Positions 10,452-18,111 of a stretch of DNA of 64,000 nt are shown here, piece after piece. The DNA comes from Pseudomonas parafulva NBRC 16636 = DSM 17004 (lineage in GTDB: Bacteria; Pseudomonadota; Gammaproteobacteria; Pseudomonadales; Pseudomonadaceae). The notes under the pieces are model-generated. The model made no database searches. It worked only from the letters and a program-made list of their open reading frames with translations, and had not been told where the DNA came from. Location: NCBI RefSeq assembly GCF_000730645.1, contig NZ_BBIU01000040.1, positions 1 to 64,000 of the forward strand. Direction: 5' to 3'. The position numbers and the translations under genes are program-made. Within the stretch, counting starts at the first letter, position 1. The number at the start of each line of letters is the position of its first letter.

Positions 10452-11978
10452 ATGAATGCACCGCAATCCCCCGACCAGGCCAAAGTCGAGCAGGTAAAGC
10501 TGCTGATCGACGGGCAATGGGTGGCGTCCAGCACCGGGGAGTGGCGTGACGTCGTCAACCCGGCCACCCAGCAAGTGCTGGCACGTGTGCCGTTCGCCAC
10601 GGTGCAGGAGGTTGACGCTGCGGTGGCAGCAGCCCAGCGCGCCTTCGTGAGCTGGCGTGACACCCCGATTGGTGCGCGCATGCGCATCATGCTCAAACTG
10701 CAGGCGCTGATCCGCGAGCACAGCAAGCGCATCGCCCAGGTGCTCAGCGCCGAACAGGGCAAAACCCTCGCCGATGCCGAGGGCGATATTTTCCGTGGGC
10801 TGGAGGTTGTGGAACACGCGGCGTCCATCGGTACGCTGCAGATGGGCGAGTTTGCCGAGAACGTGGCCGGCGGCGTGGATACGTACACGCTGCGCCAGCC
10901 GATCGGCGTGTGTGCGGGTATCACCCCGTTCAACTTCCCCGCCATGATCCCCCTGTGGATGTTCCCCATGGCCATCGTGTGCGGCAATACCTTCGTGCTC
11001 AAGCCTTCCGAGCAGGACCCGCTTTCCACCCTGTTGCTGGTGGAACTGGCGCTGGAAGCCGGTGTGCCGCCTGGCGTGCTCAACGTGGTGCATGGCGGCA
11101 AGCAGGTGGTGGACGCCATCTGCACGCACAAGGACATCAAGGCGATTTCGTTTGTGGGCTCAACCGAGGTGGGCACCCATGTGTACAACCTGGCCAGCCA
11201 GCACGGCAAGCGCGTGCAGTCGATGATGGGGGCGAAGAACCATGCGGTAGTGCTGCCTGACGCCAACCGCACGCAAACCGTCAATGCCTTGGTCGGCGCC
11301 GCATTTGGGGCAGCCGGGCAGCGTTGCATGGCCACGTCGGTGGCGGTGTTGGTGGGCAAGGCCCGGGAGTGGCTGCCGGACATCAAGGCGGCTGCCAGCA
11401 AGCTGAAGGTGAACGCCGGCAGCGAGCCTGGCACCGACGTCGGCCCTGTGGTTTCCAGGCGCGCCAAGGAGCGTGTGCTTGGCCTGATCGAAAGTGGCAT
11501 CCGCGAGGGGGCGAAACTGGAGCTCGATGGCCGCGATGTGAAGGTGCCCGGTTACGAGCAGGGCAACTTCGTCGGCCCCACCCTGTTCTCCGGTGTCACC
11601 ACCGACATGCAGGTGTACACCCAGGAGATCTTCGGCCCGGTGTTGGTGACCCTCGAGGTGGATACCCTCGACGAAGCCATCGCCCTGGTCAATGCCAACC
11701 CCTTCGGTAATGGCACCGGCCTGTTCACCCAAAGTGGCGCGGCTGCGCGCAAGTTCCAGAGCGAGATCGATGTCGGCCAGGTCGGCATCAACATCCCCAT
11801 TCCGGTGCCTGTGCCTTTCTTCAGCTTTACCGGCTCGCGGGGCTCCAAGCTGGGAGACCTTGGCCCGTACGGCAAGCAGGTCGTGCAGTTCTACACTCAG
11901 ACCAAGACCGTCACCGCGCGCTGGTTCGATGACGACAGTGTTAATGACGGTGTGAACACCACCATCAGCCTGCGCTAA
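10452..11978 (+). CDS. mmsA: Methylmalonate-semialdehyde dehydrogenase (CoA-acylating)
   Basis: MmsA oxidises (methyl)malonate semialdehyde to propionyl-CoA or acetyl-CoA in valine (and inositol/beta-alanine) catabolism. The 508-residue protein is a full-length aldehyde dehydrogenase. It has ITPFNFPAMIPLWMFPMA, the cofactor segment SFVGSTEVGTHVY and the catalytic cysteine at Cys292 in FGAAGQRCMATS. The GAKNHAVV context is typical of this CoA-dependent class. ATG at 10452 is chosen because AAGGAGAAC precedes it at good spacing; an in-frame upstream start at 10314 would overlap the regulator's start. mmsB follows after 10 bp, which makes a two-gene operon. Confidence 0.95.
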   Translation: MNAPQSPDQAKVEQVKLLIDGQWVASSTGEWRDVVNPATQQVLARVPFATVQEVDAAVAAAQRAFVSWRDTPIGARMRIMLKLQALIREHSKRIAQVLSAEQGKTLADAEGDIFRGLEVVEHAASIGTLQMGEFAENVAGGVDTYTLRQPIGVCAGITPFNFPAMIPLWMFPMAIVCGNTFVLKPSEQDPLSTLLLVELALEAGVPPGVLNVVHGGKQVVDAICTHKDIKAISFVGSTEVGTHVYNLASQHGKRVQSMMGAKNHAVVLPDANRTQTVNALVGAAFGAAGQRCMATSVAVLVGKAREWLPDIKAAASKLKVNAGSEPGTDVGPVVSRRAKERVLGLIESGIREGAKLELDGRDVKVPGYEQGNFVGPTLFSGVTTDMQVYTQEIFGPVLVTLEVDTLDEAIALVNANPFGNGTGLFTQSGAAARKFQSEIDVGQVGINIPIPVPVPFFSFTGSRGSKLGDLGPYGKQVVQFYTQTKTVTARWFDDDSVNDGVNTTISLR

Positions 11979-11988
11979 GGAGTACCGC

Positions 11989-12876
11989 ATGCGTATTGCA
12001 TTCATCGGCTTGGGCAACATGGGGGCACCCATGGCCCGCAACCTGATCAAGGCCGGGCACGCGCTTGAACTGTTCGACCTGAACAAGGATGTGTTGGCAG
12101 AACTTGCCGCACTGGGTGGGCACATCAGCGCCTCGCCCAAGGAGGCAGCGGCTGCCGCCGAGCTGGTCATCACCATGCTACCGGCCGCTGCCCATGTGCG
12201 CAGCGTGTACCTGAACGAGGACGGCGTGCTGGCCGGTATCCGCCCAGGCACCCCTACGCTTGACTGCAGCACCATCGACCCACAAACGGCGCGCGAGGTG
12301 TGCAAGGCCGCAGCGGCCAAAGGTGTCGACATGGGGGATGCACCGGTCTCTGGTGGCACCGGGGGCGCGGCGGCGGGCACCTTGACCTTCATGGTCGGCG
12401 CCAGTGCTGAACTGTTCGCCACCCTCAAGCCGGTGCTGGAGCACATGGGCCGTAACATCGTGCATTGCGGCGATGTAGGTACCGGGCAGATCGCCAAGAT
12501 CTGCAACAACCTGCTGCTGGGTATTTCGATGATCGGAGTTTCCGAGGCCATGGCCCTGGGCAACGCGCTGGGCATCGATACCCAGGTGCTGGCGGGGATC
12601 ATCAACAGTTCCACAGGCCGGTGCTGGAGTTCGGACACCTATAACCCCTGGCCAGGCGTCATCGAGACTGCACCCGCGGCACGCGGCTACACCGGCGGCT
12701 TCGGTGCCGAGCTGATGCTCAAGGACCTGGGGCTGGCCACGGAAGCTGCGCGGCAGGCGCACCAGCCGGTGATTCTTGGCGCCGTCGCCCAGCAGTTGTA
12801 CCAGGCCATGAGCTTGCGCGGGGAAGGTGGCAAAGATTTCTCTGCCATCGTCGAGGGGTACCGCAAGAAGGCTTGA
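11989..12876 (+). CDS. mmsB: 3-hydroxyisobutyrate dehydrogenase
   Basis: MmsB oxidises 3-hydroxyisobutyrate to methylmalonate semialdehyde, which MmsA then uses. The 295-residue protein starts with a Rossmann NAD-binding motif (IAFIGLGNMGAPMARNLIKA). It has the substrate motif DAPVSGGTGGAAAGTL and the catalytic lysine at Lys170 in GQIAKICNN. AAGGAG precedes the ATG, 10 bp after mmsA. Together the pair covers two adjacent steps of valine breakdown. Confidence 0.95.
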   Translation: MRIAFIGLGNMGAPMARNLIKAGHALELFDLNKDVLAELAALGGHISASPKEAAAAAELVITMLPAAAHVRSVYLNEDGVLAGIRPGTPTLDCSTIDPQTAREVCKAAAAKGVDMGDAPVSGGTGGAAAGTLTFMVGASAELFATLKPVLEHMGRNIVHCGDVGTGQIAKICNNLLLGISMIGVSEAMALGNALGIDTQVLAGIINSSTGRCWSSDTYNPWPGVIETAPAARGYTGGFGAELMLKDLGLATEAARQAHQPVILGAVAQQLYQAMSLRGEGGKDFSAIVEGYRKKA

Positions 12877-13004
12877 TGCAAGCAGTGGACTTTCTCGCGG
12901 GCCTGGCGCCCCTCCCTCTGTAACTGCGCACCGGAGGGAAGGGCGTGCGGGCCCCGCTTTTTTATCCCGGCCCTATCGCAGGGGGTAGCCCAAGCGGCTG
13001 CCCG

Positions 13005-13349
13005 TCACGCGAAGACGAAGTACTTGCGCACGGTTTCGACCACTTCCCACGTGCCTTTCATGCCTGGTTCGATCACGAACACATCACCAGCCTTGAGGTG
13101 CTTGGGCGCTTCACCTTCCGGGGTGATGATGCAGTAGCCATCGAGGAAGTGGCAGTACTCCCACTTGTCGTAGTTGACCTCGAACTTGCCCGGGGTGCAG
13201 ATCCAGGTGCCCATGATCTTGCTGCCGTCGGCCGACAGGTAGGCATTGAGGTTCACGGTGTGCGGCTCGCCGCCGATACGTTTCCACTTGGTGGCGTCCA
13301 CGACCGGCGTGGGGCAGGTTTCACGCAGCACGGTGATGAAATCGGACAT
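13005..13349 (-). CDS. Cupin domain-containing protein
   Basis: A 114-residue single-domain cupin of the DUF861 (ethanolamine-utilisation/ureidoglycolate-lyase-like) type. The motif WEYCHFLDGYCIITPEGEAP and the second half LKAGDVFVIEPGMKGTWEVVE give the two cupin motifs; a canonical set of histidine metal ligands is not obvious. The product is cytosolic with no signal peptide. It is convergent with mmsB and stands alone. Such proteins are often binding domains or isomerase-like enzymes; substrate and role are unknown. Confidence 0.75.
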   Translation of the reverse strand: MSDFITVLRETCPTPVVDATKWKRIGGEPHTVNLNAYLSADGSKIMGTWICTPGKFEVNYDKWEYCHFLDGYCIITPEGEAPKHLKAGDVFVIEPGMKGTWEVVETVRKYFVFA

Positions 13350-13546
13350 GGCACAACTCCTGGTGACTGGTTGGATGACCCGTCACCATAGGGTGTATGG
13401 CCAGCGTGGAGTTGCCTGAACTCGACGTCGAGGTGCCTGGACGCGCTATGCCCTGCCGGTAGAGCATAAACCGGTTTCTTACTGACTGAGGCGATACGTC
13501 CTATAAAGCGGGAGGCCCCATCTGATGGTACTAACGCTGGGAATGC

Positions 13547-13584
13547 TGTGAAATTCACATCGTTTTTAGTGTGTATAATACACA
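13547..13584 (+). promoter_or_regulatory. hicAB promoter with two TGTG...CACA inverted repeats
   Basis: A perfect -10 box TATAAT lies at 13574-13579 and is nested inside the inverted repeat TGTGTA-TAA-TACACA (13570-13584). A second perfect repeat, TGTGAA-A-TTCACA, lies at 13547-13559 in the -35 region. The centres are 24 bp apart, a little over two helical turns. This is the layout expected for HicB autorepression. Confidence 0.6.
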
Positions 13585-13606
13585 TTAGCTGTCGATGGGA
13601 GCGAGA

Positions 13607-13831
13607 ATGCGCAGTCGAGAAGTCATCAAACTCATTGAGGCTGACGGGTGGTATCTGGTGGAAGTGAAGGGGAGTCATCAACAGTTTCGGCATCCTGTGA
13701 AGAAAGGCCGTGTAACTGTCCCGCATCCCAAAGCGGAGCTACCAAAAGGAACCGTGCATAGCATTCTGAAACAATCTGGCCTTACACCTACTCCAGGTGT
13801 GTCGAGCCACGCTAATGGAGACAATCAATGA
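13607..13831 (+). CDS. hicA: HicA toxin (mRNA interferase)
   Basis: HicA toxins cleave mRNA using a double-stranded-RNA-binding-like fold with one catalytic histidine. The 74-residue product has the family pattern: REVIKLIEADGWYLVEVKGS followed by His24 in GSHQQFRHP, then VTVPHPKAELPKGTVHSILKQ. His24 matches the usual catalytic position. ATG at 13607 is preferred over 13595 because GGGAGCGAG lies directly before it and the product then has normal HicA length. It overlaps hicB by four bases, so toxin and antitoxin are coupled, with the toxin first. Confidence 0.9.
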   Translation: MRSREVIKLIEADGWYLVEVKGSHQQFRHPVKKGRVTVPHPKAELPKGTVHSILKQSGLTPTPGVSSHANGDNQ

Positions 13832-14229
13832 AGTTTCCCGTCGTTTTGCACAAAGACCCCGAGTCGGAGTATGGAGTAGTCGTGCCGGATGTAGCCGGTT
13901 GCTTCTCCGCCGGTCCAACTGTCGCCAGAGCGCTTGAAGCTGTACAGGAAGCGCTGGCGCTTCATTTCGAAGGGCTTGTCGCCGACAACGAGCCATTACC
14001 GCAGCCGCAGGAAATTGATGTACATGTGGCTAACCCTGACTACCAAGGTGGAGTATGGGCCGTTGTGGATTTTGATGTGACGCCTTACTTGGGCAGGGCG
14101 GTCCGTTTCAATGCGACGCTGCCGGAGCACCTGCTTCAGCGTATCGATGAAAAAGTCAGGCACGATCATCGCTACGCTTCCCGTTCAGGCTTCCTCGCTT
14201 CTGCCGCCATGCGTGAACTTGCATCGTGA
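13828..14229 (+). CDS. hicB: HicB antitoxin
   Basis: HicB neutralises HicA and represses the operon. The 133-residue product has the N-terminal partial RNase-H-like HicB fold (FPVVLHKDPESEYGVVVPDV, AGCFSAGPTVARALEAVQEA). The C-terminus looks like a ribbon-helix-helix DNA-binding segment (RAVRFNATLPEHLLQRIDEK) rather than the Xre-type helix-turn-helix seen in some HicB proteins. The start codon overlaps the hicA stop. The pair ends just before the convergent cdsA-like gene. Confidence 0.88.
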   Translation: MKFPVVLHKDPESEYGVVVPDVAGCFSAGPTVARALEAVQEALALHFEGLVADNEPLPQPQEIDVHVANPDYQGGVWAVVDFDVTPYLGRAVRFNATLPEHLLQRIDEKVRHDHRYASRSGFLASAAMRELAS

Positions 14230-14254
14230 ACCTGACCATCGACGGTGGCGCGGC

Positions 14255-15187
14255 TTATGCCCACCAATACCGCACAAAGTGAAAGAACACCGGCGCGGCA
14301 AAGCACACCGAGTCCATGCGGTCGAGCATGCCGCCGTGACCTTCGATCATGTGCCCCCAGTCCTTCACGCCACGGTCGCGCTTGATGGCCGACATGACCA
14401 GCCCGCCGAAGAAGCCCATGGCGTTCACGGCCAGGGCCATCAGCGCCGCCTGCCAGAAGTTGAACGGGGTAATCCAGCACAGCAAGGCGCCGATCAGTGT
14501 CGCCAGTGCCACACCACCGGCCAGGCCTTCCACCGTCTTGGACGGTGACAGGTTGGGCGCGACCTTGTGTTTGCCGAACAGTTTGCCGCACACGTACTGC
14601 AGCACGTCGCTGATCTGCACCACCAGGATCAGCCAGGCGATCAGCAACAGGTTGCGGCCCTCGTAGCCGGGGATATCGAGGGTCATCAGCGCGGGTACCG
14701 AGGACACGCAGTACACCGCGATCATCAGCCCCCACTGTACCTTTGACGCCCGCTCCAGGAAGCGCGTGGTGTCGCCGCCGAAGCTGGCCAGGATCGGCAG
14801 CAGCAGGAACAGGTAGACGGGGATGAAGATGCTGAACATGCCGTACCAGTCCATGGCAATCAGCACGTACTGCACCGGCAGCGCCACATAAAATGCCGCT
14901 ACCAGTGCGGGGTAGTCACTGCGCCGGGTGGGGGTGAGGGTCATGAATTCGCGCAATGCATAGAACGACACCCCGTAGAACAGCACGATCACCCCGTACT
15001 TGCCGAACAAAAAGGCGATGCCGATCACCAGCACCATCACCCACCAGGCGTTGATACGGGCGTTGAGGTTATCGATGACCGCATGGGGCCCGGGGCCTGC
15101 GCGCCATTTCAGCAGGCGGCCGATCACGCTGGCGAGCAGCAGCAGGGCGCCAATGCCGGCGAACAACGAGAGGGTATTGTCGTGCAT
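14255..15187 (-). CDS. CdsA-like phosphatidate cytidylyltransferase (YnbB-like), last gene of the lipid operon
   Basis: CdsA-family enzymes make CDP-diacylglycerol from phosphatidic acid and CTP at the inner membrane. The 310-residue protein is strongly hydrophobic with multiple membrane segments. Near the C-terminus it has the family signature SAIKRDRGVKDWGHMIEGHG, followed by GMLDRMDS. A Glu replaces the usual Pro before GHGG. ATG at 15187 is chosen because AAGGA sits 8 nt upstream; ATG at 15195 would overlap the plsC-like stop. It is the last gene of a leftward operon with plsC-like, CDP-alcohol transferase and hydrolase-methyltransferase genes, so it is probably a dedicated second CDP-DAG synthase and not the housekeeping cdsA. 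Confidence 0.85.
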   Translation of the reverse strand: MHDNTLSLFAGIGALLLLASVIGRLLKWRAGPGPHAVIDNLNARINAWWVMVLVIGIAFLFGKYGVIVLFYGVSFYALREFMTLTPTRRSDYPALVAAFYVALPVQYVLIAMDWYGMFSIFIPVYLFLLLPILASFGGDTTRFLERASKVQWGLMIAVYCVSSVPALMTLDIPGYEGRNLLLIAWLILVVQISDVLQYVCGKLFGKHKVAPNLSPSKTVEGLAGGVALATLIGALLCWITPFNFWQAALMALAVNAMGFFGGLVMSAIKRDRGVKDWGHMIEGHGGMLDRMDSVCFAAPVFFHFVRYWWA

Positions 15188-15188
15188 G

Positions 15189-15812
15189 TCAGGCATCCTT
15201 GGGTGCAAGGTTGAGCAGGGCCTGGCTGGCCCGATCGAGAAACGCCTGCTTGGTCTCATCGGCCTGCAGGTGCATGGGTTCACCGAAACTCAGCGTGCAC
15301 AGCAACGGCAGCGGCAAAGCCCGGCCTTTGGGCATCACCCGGTTGAGGTTGGCAATCCAGACGGGTACCAGTTCGACCTGCGGGTGGGCGGCTGCCAGGT
15401 GGTAAAGCCCGCTTCTGAACGGCATCAAGGGCTCGTCGCCCAGGTTGCGGGTACCCTCGGGGAAAAAGATCAGCGAGTCGCCCTGGGCCACCGCATCCAG
15501 TACCGGTTGCAGCGGGTTGCCGCCGCCTTCGTCACGCTGGCGGTTGATCAATACGCCATTGAATACCTGCCGGATCAGGAAGTCGCGGATGCCGGGCTTG
15601 GTCCAGTAATCCGCGCCTGCTACCGGGCGTGCACGGCTGCGCAACGCCTGTGGCAACGAAGCCCAGAGCAGCACGAAGTCGCCGTGGCTGCTGTGGTTGG
15701 CAAAGTACAGGCGCTGAACGGGCTCCGGTGTGCAGCCCAGCCACAGGGCGCGAGCGCCGGTTATCAGGCGTGCAGCAGAAGTGATGACGTAGGCGGTAAG
15801 GTTGGCGAGCAT
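15189..15812 (-). CDS. PlsC-like 1-acyl-glycerol-3-phosphate acyltransferase
   Basis: A 207-residue acyltransferase of the PlsC family, which acylates lysophosphatidic acid or a related lysolipid. The catalytic HX4D motif is present (NHSSHGDF, His40 to Asp45), as is the substrate-binding motif FFPEGTR near residue 116. The N-terminus is hydrophobic and likely membrane-associated. It starts 10 bp after the small membrane-protein gene and abuts the cdsA-like gene, so the two enzymes could channel phosphatidic acid into CDP-diacylglycerol. It is shorter than housekeeping PlsC (about 245 residues), consistent with a specialised paralogue. Confidence 0.85.
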   Translation of the reverse strand: MLANLTAYVITSAARLITGARALWLGCTPEPVQRLYFANHSSHGDFVLLWASLPQALRSRARPVAGADYWTKPGIRDFLIRQVFNGVLINRQRDEGGGNPLQPVLDAVAQGDSLIFFPEGTRNLGDEPLMPFRSGLYHLAAAHPQVELVPVWIANLNRVMPKGRALPLPLLCTLSFGEPMHLQADETKQAFLDRASQALLNLAPKDA

Positions 15813-15822
15813 GGGGTGATCA

Positions 15823-16254
15823 TCATCCGTTGAAAGGCAGTATCAGCAAGGTAGCCAGGGCCACCATGATTTGCAGCGCCAGGCACACGCCCTGGCGACG
15901 TAGCAGGGCCAGCGCGGCCTTGCTGCGTTCGGGCCAGTTGCGGTGGTCAGGCGCCAGCGGTTTGAGCGAAAGCTCGATGAGCGCCCGGTCCAGCGCCAGG
16001 GTATCCGCTGCCAGGTCGTGGCTGTTGGCGAGGTGGGCGAACAATGCAGCATCCAGCCCGACGCGAATCGCCCAGTACTTGTGCAGCACACCCAGGGCGG
16101 TCAATACGGCGCAGGCCAGGGTGGCGAACGGGTGCACCGTGATACCGAGCATGGGCGCCATACCATAGGCAAGCGCCAACAGGGTAAGGCCGTCCGAGAA
16201 ACGCTCCAGTTGGCTACCACGCTGTAGCAGGGTGGCAACGACCCAGAGGCTCAT
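15823..16254 (-). CDS. Small membrane protein of the lipid operon, function unknown
   Basis: A 143-residue protein starting SLWVVATLLQRGSQLERFSD. It has hydrophobic segments near residues 20-65 (LTLLALAYGMAPMLGI, ATLACAVLTALGVL) and one at the very C-terminus (LALQIMVALATLLILPF). The middle holds a charged, histidine-containing stretch (AALFAHLANSHDLAADTLAL). I do not recognise a family. ATG at 16254 is chosen because the upstream extension is low-complexity Pro/Ser/Thr. Its position between the hydrolase-methyltransferase and the plsC-like gene suggests a membrane partner or scaffold. Confidence 0.65.
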   Translation of the reverse strand: MSLWVVATLLQRGSQLERFSDGLTLLALAYGMAPMLGITVHPFATLACAVLTALGVLHKYWAIRVGLDAALFAHLANSHDLAADTLALDRALIELSLKPLAPDHRNWPERSKAALALLRRQGVCLALQIMVALATLLILPFNG

Positions 16255-16331
16255 GATGGCTTCCGCAGGTGCGACAGGGCCAGATGGCGTGCTGCTTGGC
16301 GTATCAGGCCGGCTTCGCGCGTGGGGTTCAT

Positions 16332-18086
16332 TCAACGTACCCGCTGTGCCAGGCTGACGCTGAAAATACCCCACTCATCGATACGCTGGGTGAGCTTGCG
16401 GAAACCGGCCGCCTCCACCAGCTGGTCCATTTCGGCCTGGCTGCGACGGCGCATTACCCAGGCCTGGCCTTCGCGGTGGCTGGTAAGGGCGCGGGCGATC
16501 ATCTCCAGCTGTGGGTGCCAGGGCTGGCCGGTGTAGACCAGGTAGCTGCCCTCTTCCATCGCATCGGCCAGGCCGGCGAGTGAGTTGCCCACCAGCTGGT
16601 TGCTGGCGAACAGCTCATACAGGCCGGAAACCACAGCCAGGGTGGGCGGTTGTTCAAGCGAAGCCAGGCTCTGGCGATCAAACGCATCGCCCTGAACGAA
16701 GCGGGCAATGTCGGCCAGACCTTTCTGCTGGATCAACGCCGAACCTTGCTCCACGTTAAGGGGGCTGTAATCACGCAGCAGGATCGAGTCTGGCAATAGC
16801 TCCAGCTGCTGCAGCGCTTCCAGAATGTAGCGGCCGTGGCCAGCAGCGATATCGACGATGTGCACCGGGCGCTGAGCCTGATGCAAGCAGCTGATGGCCT
16901 GGCGTAGCAGCTCTTCGACGTGCAGCTTGCGCTGGCGAATACCGCGCCAGCCAATGGCATCGAGGTAGTTCTTGTCTATTTGGGCACCCAGCCAGCCTTT
17001 GCCGGAAGGCTCGTTGCGGTACACGTAATCCAGGGTGCTGCCAGAGTCGAACCCGGTGTCGAAGCCCAGCTTCACGCCTTCCGACAGCCCGCTGCCAAAT
17101 CGCAGCCCCGCCCGGGTAGTGCGCCAGTACAGGTCACGCGGGGAGTTGCGCGGCAGCGGAGCGGCCAGGCTTTCAGCCTCGGCGCAGGTGGCGCCGGTCT
17201 TGTCCGCATCCAGCAGCGATGGCAGCGGGCAGGGGCTGGCGAAACAGTGCTCCACGAAGCGCTCGATGCGGCGCAAGGCATGTGCCCGGTCGCGTTCGCC
17301 CAAGGTGTCGTGGAAGAACCCGGGTAGCACGTGCATTTCCTTGCGGGTGCTGCCCAGGTTGTGGAAGAAGCGCTCCTGCGGCTGGCGCTCAACCACCAGA
17401 TCGGCACCGGACACCAGCAGTTGAGTTGGTACCTGTATCGCCTGCGCATCGGCAACTACACGGTCGGCAGCGTCGTACAACCCCAACAGCATGGTCACCG
17501 AGATCGGCCGGCTGATGAGGGGGTCGGCGGTATACGACATCACCCGTTCCGGGTCATGGGTAAGCAACCCTGGCTTGACGTAACTGTTGACGAAAAAGTT
17601 GCCGCGCACAGCCTTGAGCAGTTTCAGGCCAAGGCGGGCGAAGGGCACGTACAGCTTGACCTTGAAAGCCGGTGAGGCCAGCACCAGGCAGCGCACCTTC
17701 GGCGCGTAATCATGCGCCCAGGTGGCGATCAGCACAGCGCCGACGCTCTGCGCCAACACCACAAGTTCCTGCGCGGCGATACCGTGGCTGGCGTGAATGT
17801 GCTCGATGAACGTCTGTACGTCGCGCACGCTGGTGGCAAAGCCCGGGCTATCACCGCGCGCACCTGGGGAAAGCCCATGGCCCCGGGCATCCCAGGCGAA
17901 GAAATCATAGCCCGGCATGTCCAGCTCATCAGCCAGGTGGGCCATGCGGCCGCCGTGTTCGTGGCCGCGGTGGAACATCACCACCGCCCGGCGCGGCTGG
18001 TACTCGTTGCGGGTTGCAGGCCAGTGGCGGTAGTGCAGCTCGACGCCATCATGGGTAGAGAAGTGCAGGGTTTGCGCTTGGCGCAT
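16332..18086 (-). CDS. Bifunctional alpha/beta hydrolase / class I SAM-dependent methyltransferase (YnbC-like)
   Basis: A 584-residue fusion. Residues 1 to about 290 form a monoacylglycerol-lipase-like alpha/beta hydrolase with an oxyanion-region motif MFHRGHEHGGRM, the nucleophile elbow LAQSVGAV (a variant GxSxG with Ala first), an acid in VSGADLVV and the histidine in LPGFFHDTLGE. From about residue 340 there is a SAM methyltransferase domain with motif I VDIAAGHGRYILEAL near residue 410 and the later motif VVSGLYELF. There is no signal peptide or clear membrane span, so it is likely a cytosolic or peripheral enzyme. Length and domain order match E. coli YnbC as I remember it, whose function is unknown. 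It is the second gene of the operon, 25 bp after the CDP-alcohol transferase. Confidence 0.85.
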   Translation of the reverse strand: MRQAQTLHFSTHDGVELHYRHWPATRNEYQPRRAVVMFHRGHEHGGRMAHLADELDMPGYDFFAWDARGHGLSPGARGDSPGFATSVRDVQTFIEHIHASHGIAAQELVVLAQSVGAVLIATWAHDYAPKVRCLVLASPAFKVKLYVPFARLGLKLLKAVRGNFFVNSYVKPGLLTHDPERVMSYTADPLISRPISVTMLLGLYDAADRVVADAQAIQVPTQLLVSGADLVVERQPQERFFHNLGSTRKEMHVLPGFFHDTLGERDRAHALRRIERFVEHCFASPCPLPSLLDADKTGATCAEAESLAAPLPRNSPRDLYWRTTRAGLRFGSGLSEGVKLGFDTGFDSGSTLDYVYRNEPSGKGWLGAQIDKNYLDAIGWRGIRQRKLHVEELLRQAISCLHQAQRPVHIVDIAAGHGRYILEALQQLELLPDSILLRDYSPLNVEQGSALIQQKGLADIARFVQGDAFDRQSLASLEQPPTLAVVSGLYELFASNQLVGNSLAGLADAMEEGSYLVYTGQPWHPQLEMIARALTSHREGQAWVMRRRSQAEMDQLVEAAGFRKLTQRIDEWGIFSVSLAQRVR

Positions 18087-18111
18087 GTTCGAAATCCTTT
18101 GCGACTGCAAG

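Noticed and set aside
11160..12638. A 492-codon open frame antisense to mmsA/mmsB
   Set aside because: It spans the junction of two well-supported genes on the other strand.
12902..12966. Possible terminator after mmsB (GCGGGCCCCGC then T-run)
   Set aside because: The palindrome has almost no loop and the alternative CCCTCC/GGAGGG pairing is far from the T-run, so a clean intrinsic terminator is not supported.
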